Shown piece by piece: positions 35,701 to 45,000 of a stretch of DNA of 64,000 nt. The stretch spans positions 62,001-126,000 of the forward strand of contig KL647325.1 of NCBI GenBank assembly GCA_000727475.1. The letters are read 5' to 3'. The notes under the pieces were generated by a model. That model was not told the origin of the DNA. It ran no database searches and saw only the letters and a program-made list of their open reading frames with translations. The stretch is from Sarcocystis neurona. Lineage: Eukaryota; Apicomplexa; Conoidasida; Eucoccidiorida; Sarcocystidae. The first letter of the stretch is position 1. Every line of letters begins with the position of its first letter. Both the position numbers and the translations under genes were made by a program.

Positions 35701-35771
35701 CCCTGAATGCCGAGGAAGAAGATGGCGCAGCAACTGCTGCAGAGGGGGGGGACGGCATGGACGACTTCTGA
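29751..35771 (+). CDS. 2,006-residue acidic Ala/Gln-rich nuclear-type protein, possible TFIID TAF-like
   Basis: A single uninterrupted frame from ATG 29,751 to TGA 35,769. The frame is also open upstream, so an earlier exon or start is possible. Layout: 1-480 Gln/Ala/Ser/Gly-rich with a basic patch (KKKRP) near 375; short ordinary segment HVWFPFISNALKWGASENFD near 520; basic helix 711-746 (ERLQRLTAKRQERLRRREFL...); acidic run near 880; residues 892-980 LLRALSVCCTAFVEGVIASA ... LAQLHPAHVRFALKRVWGEE; Glu/Ala-rich 1000-1280; helices 1298-1400 (TFRRFQHQLQQAQQRQQARD ... EDSMRQMKHEQEREAELFRA); acidic C-terminus ending GMDDF. The 892-980 part resembles helices 2 and 3 of a TAF11-type histone fold with a long inserted loop, and the 1298-1400 helices faintly recall the TAF4 tail. 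Both are pattern impressions. It is otherwise an unknown protein. Confidence 0.75.
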   Translation: MRQVVLLPRWEKMLQQQQQRHKAPQAEAHERQQQHFLLPSNAVAPVSSAAVTHAGGTRLATPARAVAAAASSPFLPPASLPPFQQPLQIPLDNGGKRHLLKQQQQLLFLQQQEQQPPHSQPQQQRRSPAEVLQQQNHAGSEALAAAPASGGPAAAAPPHGGPPLPAAAACPPPGSSSSSSVSTRLQDVGTVFPQSSDTAAAAQLQQRLLQHHQALMQPFRNAAAAAVLGSGAALQQQERLAGASEQKTFFYGGLSLGGSQRIPSLGGAAAAAFRAAAVNASSAPSAATSAVPVAVAAGGTESAQQQQQRSHDAVAEAAGDSRSTAGGDAGSSVGRGSGSRGSSSVGGNVRKRAGPRSSRGSGSGSSSTVSSKKKRPAAEQPAAARARSGVGAPRSDGGGQQPHLVSSSGTNSGTSSSTSANSSSGVPQQPFIAEGEVVPQSQARAPEQLRVEGRTSGGSHFGSELLAKTGEELWGDSTREQQRGTDAAAAADHIGALATAVGGTATGAASAAAADGDTHVWFPFISNALKWGASENFDFDVVATPLISSGVRTPQQQQPGGPSGTAAIPEEGPGAAAFASRGKTADLTGRQQRDVHAEEQKGLPAPAAADALRGQQPSSGNGQAVSAVAAAAADAPPQSSSGGGQEVGDLCAAGDAGAGGGQDATATAAEPQQQPHLSLGKPGAVWPQSTTWPCSLSASDAAAAAGAEAEVVERLQRLTAKRQERLRRREFLYEMRRLQRRVRAYERGADSSSLGEAREDSGAAGTEDGMLGSGESRGSETAGWSWVRGSTDSSRLGGEAAGEGGDGQEDKEVEENAPAEKNGRRVPPSARQSYESMLGAADTEPSALVQRQQLLEEEGDGEIFLGGGAGGAAADAEADFEEEEEEEEEDAGLLRALSVCCTAFVEGVIASAAGYAINLQRGEGLTAADDSLADGVVAAGGGSAAVAAAVVAAAAASLESGGVTLAQLHPAHVRFALKRVWGEERVQHLLQGAAKQKQQRRLLLLQQEQQQLEQLQQRLPKDGAARVAAAGDGDAAAARGEEPAQTALAAAREAETPREETAAAAAQGETGLSEGGREGRETATAADCKKEAAADSTKIGEAVEATAEREEADAGAAGSERTAPADAAKSAAATEDGTEEKAAADEKAGEEEEEDLAVALFGGEGEKQAPETTEEASRAAAAAAEAAEAAPEAAETVAAAEAVEAAVPAEHGELTEAAAGSGGLGGSPAIEEKREEAETQKEKQQEASDSSSDKKDPRRSGEKDSSSRGSGGSWWSAADAAAAADRRRLPAPPLHRVVVLKTFRRFQHQLQQAQQRQQARDRLRSRREEGKERVDERRHRMVGDGGDALQQTLARAKQLAMEARAAAAAAAASEDSMRQMKHEQEREAELFRAFGFTLSEEEEDPHVAAADAAAAARAAAAAEESAREQRLQVLRQQQRATDLYGEDILDVEEVDTEFLVDSNSVSVFPDDPAAAAASAADDAGEAWWAEAAAAGDAEEQQDEASGDGEAPCCTPGRRIYAAAAAEEEEEHVPRATPDGAPAAAGTPEAADSRDAFGWQEEGDFEKGAAAWLADDHLRDGAAKKQQQQHMHQSEKAQQEEVDETVLPGRSADSGEQELDEEAFEEAFFRVEESATAAAASAAVPAPEAAAFNDEEGGPAAAAGEREAAAGGAEVPAGEAVSGDEEKHEEEAEEEEEDELSKALQEELLQSCSPVEEEENSFQEVVETSVEENNFGCRPYAVQQTCENFSEAGEGFSHRQVHRAEQQQQQQEQQCQQQKEEAARAEERLLRNRSSVHEQQQLNGADLDDDDDELDSSFFGQSSDRSSTEEAAAVAVSSGATPGNLAACEDVAARAVDTRVGAVGAPAFAAGAATGAEQRHQGVRLGNEEEEEEEEGSAYADGEFLFGRSSNSEDELLDAGAEKLTKRGPGRTARSGGTRAVADAETHDSAAESEAAAAACAAAAAAAAAVGEEDENEFLESVFGSLNAEEEDGAATAAEGGDGMDDF

Positions 35772-38700
35772 ACGCCCGGCAACGGGCGGCGGTCCGTCCG
35801 TTTTCCTCTTCATACACACTCGCGTGTATCTCTTCTCACGCGTATGGGTGTGTATGTTCCCACATGAATGCGTGTTTAAATGACCAGTCTCGCCATGTTT
35901 GTGTCAACGCATGCATGCATACCCCGCGGTTTGTACTGGCACAGGTTTGCAGCGCAGTTGGCTACGAGGGACTTGTATATCGCATAGCGAAACGTTGTTG
36001 TTGAGGAAGCAGTTCGCGCAGCGGCTGCTTGGGTTCACGGTAAGTCCTGTTGCTGCTGCCTCATGTGCCCCTCTCTACGCGTCTTTCCACCGCAACAGCA
36101 TCGCGGATTTTGTCTACTCGGTAAAACAGGTCGCTACAGAGACGGCTGCGTATGTATGCATCTATGTGTGTGCGAGGGAGACGGCCAGTGGAGTCTCCCG
36201 TCCGGCGTAGACGCGTTTTGCCGGTTCGCGTGTCGTCGGCGCGTGCGCTGCAGAGCGGATGTGCTCGTTTGTGTGCCTGGGGGAGTCCTGACCCAGGGGC
36301 ATGCGCCGCTGCATGTCTTTGCAGACTGCATGCAACACACGAAGGGCACCCAGCAGGCCGCGCATCTCAGTAGACGCCGACACCGGACGGCTTGCAGGAG
36401 AGTACGTCTATCGGAGACCTGCGAGTGCGGGAGTGTCGGGGCGGGTACAGTTGTTTCGTTGAAGTGCAACAACGCCTTTTGAAGGTCTTTATGTTGTCCC
36501 AGATGGATTTGTACTTTTCTCTGCCTACTTCTATGTGTGTGGAGTGCAACAAGCATGTTTATGTCCGTGTCTGAGCGTGCGTTGTCACTTGGAGAAATCG
36601 TGGATCGAGATAGATAGTGTGCGATATGTGAAGCGTCTACGCAGTTTGTTTCTATGAATTACAAGCGTGCACACAGGAGGGCGCGGGCGCAAAAGATACG
36701 AAATCACTAGGCACATATAACACTGTGTCGTGTCGCACGCTGGGTCGTCTGTGCTTGCGGGGTGGCCGGCGTACGGTGCGCAGGGCGTTTGTTTTGCCTT
36801 TTGTTTGTCGTTGTCGAAGTTACATACTTTGCTCTGCGCAAAGAAGAGCTGCGCGGCTCCCCCGCTTTATTTCCACGGAGTTCCTTAACCGTGTGAGGTC
36901 GTGGTCGAGCTCGCCGTTTGTCGACGAGCGGCAGTGCTGCTGCTGCCGCTGCTGACCTGCCATGAGGCCCAGCGGCTGCGCCGGTCGCTTTCAGTCACGC
37001 GTTGCCGCCGTGACACTTCCAGTGCTCCTGATGCTGCTGTTACACTTGCGTCTGGTGCTGTTGCTCCAGCCGTGTTTGCTCCTGCTGCAGCCCGCGCTTC
37101 TGCTTCTGATGCTGCGGCTGCTGCCGGTGTTCACCTGCTCGTACCGCTGCTGGCCTCCTTACAGGAGAACACAGAGACTGCTACGAAGGCTGCCGCGTGG
37201 ACGTCGCTGAGGCAGGCCACTGGCACGCGCTTGCTTACAACGAAATGACTTTCTCTGTCTAAACTGCATCTCCCTGTAGGCGTTTGCTCAGCAAAGCTAG
37301 AGGAAGCACGGTCCTCAGCATCACGTCACACGCTTCTACGTAATTGTGTAGTCACTCGTATGATGGCAAAGGCGGCGCTGAATACCATCTCTGCTGATGA
37401 TTACTGCTGCAGCGAATAGGGGGGCGAGAATTACTTTTGCAGGCTAGGAGGCTCTTGAATGAATGCTTTCTTGCTATGCCGGACGTATCACGCTTCTTGT
37501 GACAGGCTCACTCGACTAGGAGTAGCCCACGGCTGGATAGAGGCGTCGGACACTCTCCTGATGCTGCCTACGCGATGGCGGCAAGAACCGCAAGCGCAAG
37601 AGCAGGTGCTACTTGCAGCAGCGAGGTTGCCTTATGACACACAGCAAATCACTTATGTGGCAAACAGGACGTGCAGCACCACGACGGCCATTTGTACAAT
37701 GACTGCATCTGGCAGCAGCCAGCAGCTGCAGCTCCCTTGAAGCGTAACGGAAGCGTAGTCGTGAAAAAGGAGTTAAACGGCCATTTCATGAGTCCAAGCT
37801 AGGAACACAAGCCCAGTGTAAACTTTCCCACTGATGCTGCAGTACCGTCAGCAGCACGGCAGCTATGGTGAGCAGTGAACCACTTCAAGGCTCCCCGCAC
37901 CACGTGCGCTGCTCGCGGCAGGAACAGAACAGCTCCCAGTAGAAAAAGTGAGAAGTGAGTAGCTTTCGTGAGGTTTCTCAGTAGCAGGGAAGCAGTTCTA
38001 CGCAGCAGCAATGCAGGAGAGCGTACCCCAATGGCAATCAGCACCCGTCAGCAGCAGCGAGGGAGATGGTACATGCTGCCATTGCAACACGAACAGCCAG
38101 CAGATTAAGGATGAGAAGTCATATACCGCGTGCCTAAGGACGTGTAACACTACCGTGGAGGCGCGTACTTCTCAAAGTGTGAAGAACCAGTGTTCCAGAT
38201 ACGCAGGAGTTTACCTTCCGCAGCAACACACAGCTAACCAAGAACAATAGCGTCAGCACCAGTTCGGGGAAAGTGGTGGGCACTGGCAAAAATGCATCCG
38301 TACCTTCGAGAACAATGAGTCGCATCTCTTCTCCTATGAACACAAACGTGCATGTACACTTCTGTACAGTTGAACACCTGTCATCTGCAGGTGCTATTTC
38401 AGTTTGTTACGTACACGCAGTATGCATCGCAACAATTGAAAACGGTGTTCTCGTGCATCACACGAGTAGGTATATACGCGTCTTAGTACAGAGAATATCA
38501 CCTTATGTGTAAGCATATGACACCAGAGTGGCCTTCTGCTACACGAGACGAACTGTGTGCCACGCGCACCAATTTTCTAGCTAGCACTGCAGAAGGCGTC
38601 GACCCCTGCGTCGACCTGACGTGTCTTGAGAATCATTTCTCCCCAGCTGTAAAGAGTTCTAATTACATATACATGAATTTACGGTCGCCTTTGTTTGCTA

Positions 38701-41700
38701 GTATGAATACCACATCTCCATACCGTTATGTATATGTCTGTCTGTCCACCCAACCTCAGAGGTACAGCCTATGCGCACTTTGGTTTACAGATGCGTGTAT
38801 ATACATATATATACATATTCGCTGTGCCAATGTAGATCCGCTACGACTCCAGGCGTAACTTCAATGATATGCCATAAACACACGTGCTCCCCCACACATC
38901 CGCTCGCCCTCAGGTCCATACGAAAGTATGGACATAAACAAGTGAAAGAGCTGTATACTTGTTTTCAACGGTATATCTGTGCAACAGCGGAGCTCCAAGT
39001 TGTCGACCTGTGCATGCACGTGTGGAGACATAGTGATATACAGAGGTTGAAGGCCGACAAATTCCTCGTCGCAAACGAAGACACAGAAAAAGTATGCATT
39101 TCGTATCACTTGGCACACGTGTACAGCCGTCACTCTTGCGTTTTGGGGCGAAGCGTGCGAATAGCCATGTTGCAGCCTACAGAGTGTTCCTCACACGTGT
39201 ACATCCGTCCATGTGGTCGTCATGGATACCTGGGCATTTATGTGTAGTTGGATGCACATGTGTTCTTGTCTATGTACGCACCGAAGTAGGAGAGGTAAAC
39301 GACTACATACACTGTAAAGGATACGTGGTCATAACAACTGCGTGTGCACCCGCTCACAAAACCATTGGGTAGTTGCAAGTGTGAGTTAATACAAATGTGT
39401 ACGTATATACGAATAGAGGCAGGATTTCTTCTTCACTGTTTTAGTAACGTCTGTCTATGGCACTTCTAGACAACTGCCTGTTTCTGAAGTTTGACAGTTC
39501 CTTTTGCCTCTGCCTATTGTCCCTGCTTCCGGGTTCTCGCCATCTCTGTGTGTTCGCTGGTTGCTCCCTTTCGCGTGAGCGTTGTGAAGTGTCTGTTCTC
39601 TATTGTAGCTAATTTTACTTCCTACCCTCCTTCTGTGCTTCCTGTCGCATCATTCAAACCACGTCCGTTCTCTTTCTGCACGTCGTCGCTTCTGTATGTC
39701 TGTGTGTACACTGATGCATTCGTTTATGAAATGTAACTCGGCGCGTCCTTCCTCGTCCTCGTTTGACGTCTTTTATCTTTCTGTGTGCATCCCCTTAGAC
39801 ACTGTATGTGTGGGCTGCTCTATTATCTGCGGGACAGGGTCGTTTTCCTCTCCGACATTTTCGGATTCTGCTGCCTTCTTCGTGTCTCCCATGTCTGCAG
39901 TTCCACCGATTCTCTGAGCATATTTCCTGCCTCTTCGAAAAATTTCCTTTCTTCAGTCCAGCTCTTCATGCGAGCACTGCTTTGCGACTGGCGACTACAC
40001 TTTCCGTGACGAACTTTCCCATCCCTACTACAGCTTTCAAGTGATTCCTTCCTCTTTTAAGATAGTCTTTTATTGAAGCGTCCTTGGTGGGCATCTCGAT
40101 GGGCAATGCGGAGCAGGCTTTCTTCTTCGGCACTTCTTTTCTCTGTACTCCTTCCTGGCGCTCTAAAGTATGCTTGCACGCTGATCTTTTTCCTCCCTTT
40201 TCAACAGCCCGGCCTTGTCTATTTCAGCATTATTTCCTACCGGGAAACACCATTTTTCTTGTGATGGTTCTCGACCCGGTTTTCGTGCGTGGGGTCACGC
40301 TTTACATTCTTCCTCCTCCATAGTATTCTCCATCACTATTTTTACTTCCTGTTAACGCTCCTGAGCAGCTCTTTTCCTGTGTCACTTCTTTTGGGGTCCT
40401 TCTGTCCACAGATTTTCCCTGTCCTTCTGTGGCTCGCGTACTCCAGTGCCCTTATCTTCCACCTCCTTAGGAGTTCCTGCGCATTTTGTGGGTACGTTGT
40501 GTTTACAGCCCAGACATTTTGTCCGGTGCTGGCACATCGATTCGTGTGTACACACATGGAGGAATCCGCGGACGTATCCTTCCCCGCGAGGCGTTTCAAA
40601 TCATGCCATGTATTTCCTCCTTTCGTTCGTTTCCTCCTTTCGTTCGCATGTCCGTTGAACAACAAAACACTGTGTGAGCTATATGCGTACTTACATCTAA
40701 TTTAATATACATTCGTGTGCGTCACCGGCAAACGAGTGTGGCTTCGTCGACATGGCTACCTAGCCGTTTTCTCCATATTCTCGAGGGTTAAGTGGGATCT
40801 AATGCAGAGACTTGGACTTCTCGGAATCTTCTATTGCAGCTAAAAGACAGCAAAGAGAATCGTTGTCTGGCAACGTTTTTTTCTTTTTTGCCTGGTCGCC
40901 TGCGGCCGGCGGCTCGCCCCTCCATCGCATGTAGGGGGCTGGTGTTCCGGTTTTAGCGTCCGTGCCGTCCGTCAGGCACACCCGCCGTTGTTCTGACGGG
41001 TTCGTGTCTCACGCCTCTTCACATGCAGAAATTCTACGTCTTCCCCGTCCTTCCTCCTTCCTCTCCACCAAGCGCTCTTCTACTCCAGTCTTCATGTGAT
41101 TTCTTCGTGCCGGCGCCTCTTCAAGTTTGAGGTAAACGTCTGTTCACGTTCGTGTCTCCGGAGGCTGGCACTCCTGCGCGCTCCTGCTGCTAACTACACA
41201 CAGCCAGTTCTGGAACTTGTACTGGACTGCTACTACCACAAGTGCGACGTACGCGCAGTGAACTACTACTTCTGTCCCTAGTCTCCTTGCCAAGAGGAAC
41301 ACCTTTGTTATTACTGGTACTGCTGGTGCTGCTTTCCACTTCTGTGCCGGCTGGCCACTGCGGGTACTCCTGACAGCCGCCGCTCCTGCACTCGGCGTTG
41401 TCTGCGCGGGTGTTGCGTGCGGCAGCCTCCACGTAAACGAGCGGTGGTATTCTCACAGCACTAAGAGAACCCCATTTCTCTAAATAGCGATTGTTGCCTC
41501 TTTTTATTTGACTTCGACGGCGCTGTGTTTTTTCCCGTGGCGGCCCACTTGCTGCGTTGCCGCGTACCGCCTACCGCAGCAACGTCACACACCTGCAACA
41601 GCAGCGGCGCAGCAAATTGTAGCACAACTACGCGGAAGGTCAGCAGTTGCAGTGGCTGGCATCGAAAAGGGACAAGAGAAGTGGAGGAGAAGGACAAACA

Positions 41701-41935
41701 TCAGTGATCCTGCAGGGCAACTGCTGCAGAGGCGGAGGCGTGCTAACAGGAACACACAACAGCAGCAGCTGCAGCGGCGTCAAAACAGCAGCAGGAAAGA
41801 AGCAGCAGCAGCAATTCAGCTCACCAGCACGAGAGGAGCAGCACCAGTGGAACCAGCAGGAGTGGAGCAGCAGCAGCAGTTCTTCAGTAGCTGCTTCCTC
41901 GGGCCGCTGAAAGACTTCTCTAGTTTCCTGCTGCA
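35772..41935. other. 6-kb intergenic region without a supportable gene
   Basis: Contains modest open frames only. At 36,960-37,250 both a plus Ala/Val frame and a minus frame with a donor-like AGCAG|GTGAAC are open. 37,300-39,400 is ordinary mixed sequence with many stops. 39,420-41,110 is strongly pyrimidine-rich on the plus strand and opens plus frames of Ser/Phe/Cys/Pro without domains. At 41,190-41,456 a minus frame of 88 codons starts MRIPPLVYVEAAARNTRADN. None meets a gene standard. Confidence 0.45.
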
Positions 41936-42063
41936 ATGCAGCACTCTTCTTCAGCGCTCTCGCCTTCGCAGGCGGACCTGCTGTCCACGCTGCTGGAAAG
42001 CTTTGCGAGAGAATTCGCAGAAAATGAGGGAGTTCCAGACCTCGTCGTCTTCTCTCCCGGCAG
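41936..42063 (+). other. GALK: Sugar kinase exon 1 (start)
   Basis: Encodes MQHSSSALSPSQADLLSTLL, ESFAREFAENEGVP and DLVVFSPGR. The final Arg codon is split AG|A across the intron. The donor CCCGGCAG|GTAAGG is near consensus. This matches the short N-terminal helix plus xxPGR found before the galactokinase signature. Confidence 0.9.
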
Positions 42064-45000
42064 GTAAGGCCTCTTAAAGCGTACATACACTCTAGTGCGC
42101 GTCTGCCTGTACACAGAAACTTTTTAGTTTGTGCCTTTGCAGCAGCGCAGCAGCAACGACACCGTCCGCTTCTCAGGAGTTCAGATACAGGACGTCGGGC
42201 ATCTTACAGACCTTATACCCTCTCCGTATGCACGTTGATATACGTGAATGTATTTCCAACGGTCACGATGTATATGCATACACATCTATATGTGAACGCA
42301 CGTATGTATACAGAAATATAACTGATGTGTGTATATACATATATCGAGTGAGGGACATACACGTGTAGCGATTCTCATACCCCATTCGTGAGCAGCGCTT
42401 CGCTGCCTTGCCTGCAAGACACCGGCACACAACTACACTTTCGATACGCTCTAAATACTCGTACAACTGTCTCTGTACGTATAAAGCGGCGTTTGTGAGT
42501 GGGAAAAATCTTCCGAATGCTGTCTACACGTGTGTCGACGGGCGCTCGTGGTAGTACCTATCTGTGTGACTGCCTGGTGTACTTCTGTTACGTAGTGCCT
42601 GGGTGGGACGCGCCCCAGGTGCTTTTTGTTGAAGATTTACATTCACGTGTATACCCATATATATAGATGTGCGTAGCATCATCCTGTTGACGGAGGACCC
42701 GTATAGGCTCCTGTACGCAGGTGTACGTTGGCAGTGTACCCCCGTGCTGCATGCGGGTTTGTATGTGTGTGTGTGTGTGGCACTGCGGACCTCCAAGGCT
42801 ATGTCTGTATATGTGTCTAACATATATACATATATATATGTGCCTGATCCAGCAGAGGAGGAAATGCTCAGTACGACCCATTCTAGATATAGACGAAGGA
42901 AAAAAAGCCGGTCGTTTTCCAGGCCGCAGCTCTGTCCGTCTCCTGTTGACGCCAGATTGTGAGCGGAAATAGAGAACACGAAGGCAGACTGGAAACGTTT
43001 CGAGCACCGCTTTTTCCACAGTGCCGCGCCACAGCAGAGAAACATGCAAGTTGAGCGACGCGGTGTACGTACACCGCGCTGGCGGAAGTCCGTGCGCAGG
43101 TCCGCGCGCGTCTTTCTCGGGACTATCTGGCGTCGAATGTATTCCTGTCAGCGAAGACATTGGACTACGCCTTTCTCTATCGCTTGCTTCGCACACTTCG
43201 CAGCAGCTAGAGGGATACACCTACGCCTTATATAATACGTCTTGATATATGGACCTGCATCCTCTGGTCTCGTACCTGCAATCTCGTGTTTGCTGACGCA
43301 ACAGTGTATGTGACAGCGTACGTTCCTCGAAACTTCTCTGTTGCTCCCTCCGCGGAGTTTCCCTGCGAAGTACGCAAAAGCGAGTGGCACCTTCTGTTTG
43401 GGGAGGATTTTCCCGTTTTCGTTTCCGTCTTCCCGTTTCTCCGTCCCCTTACATATGCGTGTTTACTAAGATATCTTCTCCTAGACACACATCTGCAAAT
43501 ATGTATCGACATATGCACATCTGCATATATCTATATATGTATGTGTCTATTCTATACATACATCCACATATATATATGTATACGTAGAAATCTGAAATAT
43601 ATACATATATATATATATAGCTAGATGTATGCTTATGAGTCTACGTAGATGTGTATGTATATAGAGAGGCAGGCGTACACGTCTAGGTAGCTACACGTAT
43701 ATATATATATATATATATGGGGACGTATATCTGTATATGTCTGTGTGTGGCTGCCTGCTGTTTGGTGTGAAGGTGCGTTGTACGCTACTCACGTGACTGC
43801 CGTTTCTGTCTGCGTTGCAGGGCTGGGAAGGTATGCTGCGGTGCTGCGTCTTGGTCCGAGGCTGTGCCTGCAGAACGAGACGCCGCCTGCGTGTGTATAT
43901 GTGTCTGGTTGCTGCAGTTTTCCTCGTCAGTAGTCGTCTTCTCCTTTTCTCCGTCTTGCGTCTCTTCGACAGTTCTCTCCCCTTACACTACTTTTATCCT
44001 ACGTTTTCAGCTTGTCTTCGCCCTCTCCTCCTCCTAGCTTTTTCTGCTCTGTTGGCGTGTTCCTGTTCTTTTCTCTGTGTAGAGTGAATATCATTGGAGA
44101 GCATCTTGACTACTCCGGCTACGACGTGCTTCCGATGGCTATCAATCGCTTTTCTACATGCGCAGTACGCAGACTGTCTTGCTGCAGCGGCAGCAGCAGC
44201 GGCCCTGCAGCAGCAGCAACAGAAAACACAGCATTCGCAACAGCAGCCCCAGCGACAGTTCCAGCAGTCGCAGCAGCCGCTCGGACAGCAGCACAGGCAG
44301 CTTCAGCAGCGGTAGGAGCTGCGACAGCAGCAAGTGGTGCGTCGTCGGGCGGAGAAGCAGCAGCAACATTGGAGCATCAGGAAGGAACTGCTGCTGCAGA
44401 CGCGCACGCCGGGCAGAAGAAGGCGGATACTTGTGCGGGCTTCTGTCGCAGACCTGCTGCGACTGCAGCGCCGTATTTTCTGCGTGTTGCCCACACACAC
44501 TACCACAAGTACGGCAGTGTGACGCTGCAGTCGCCGCAGCAGGTGTTGATGGCGCTGCTGCAGCTCGAGCGGGAAACGCAAGGTGAATCGGCAGCAGCAG
44601 GGACGGAGACTCGTAAGAAGTTAAACAGCGCCCCGGATGGCACGTGCAACGGCAGCGAGGCCAGCAGCATCTCCCAAGAAGGTGGCGGTAGCGAGAGCGG
44701 AGAGAGTGAACACCAGTCGCTTGTGGCCGGCTCTTATGAGCAGCGGGTGGATCAGCAGCAGCCGCAGCACCCGGCGCAGCAGAAGCAACAGCCGCAGAAG
44801 AAGCTGGAGTGGCACATGTATGTGTATGCCGCCTTGCTGGGGGTGCTGGAATACTACCACGGCGGCATAGCAGCAGTCGGGCAAATGCTGCAACACGCTT
44901 CGACATGGGGAGAAGAACTGCAACAGAAATTTCTGCAGGGAGACCTGCCCGCGATACAGCTGCTCGTCGGAGGCGACCTGCCAATGGTAAATGTGGTGTG

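Noticed and set aside
41508..42077. A 189-codon plus frame overlapping the sugar-kinase start
   Set aside because: It is in a different frame from the verified exon 1, is Gln/Arg/Ala-rich from CAG triplets, and most likely covers 5' UTR or promoter DNA.
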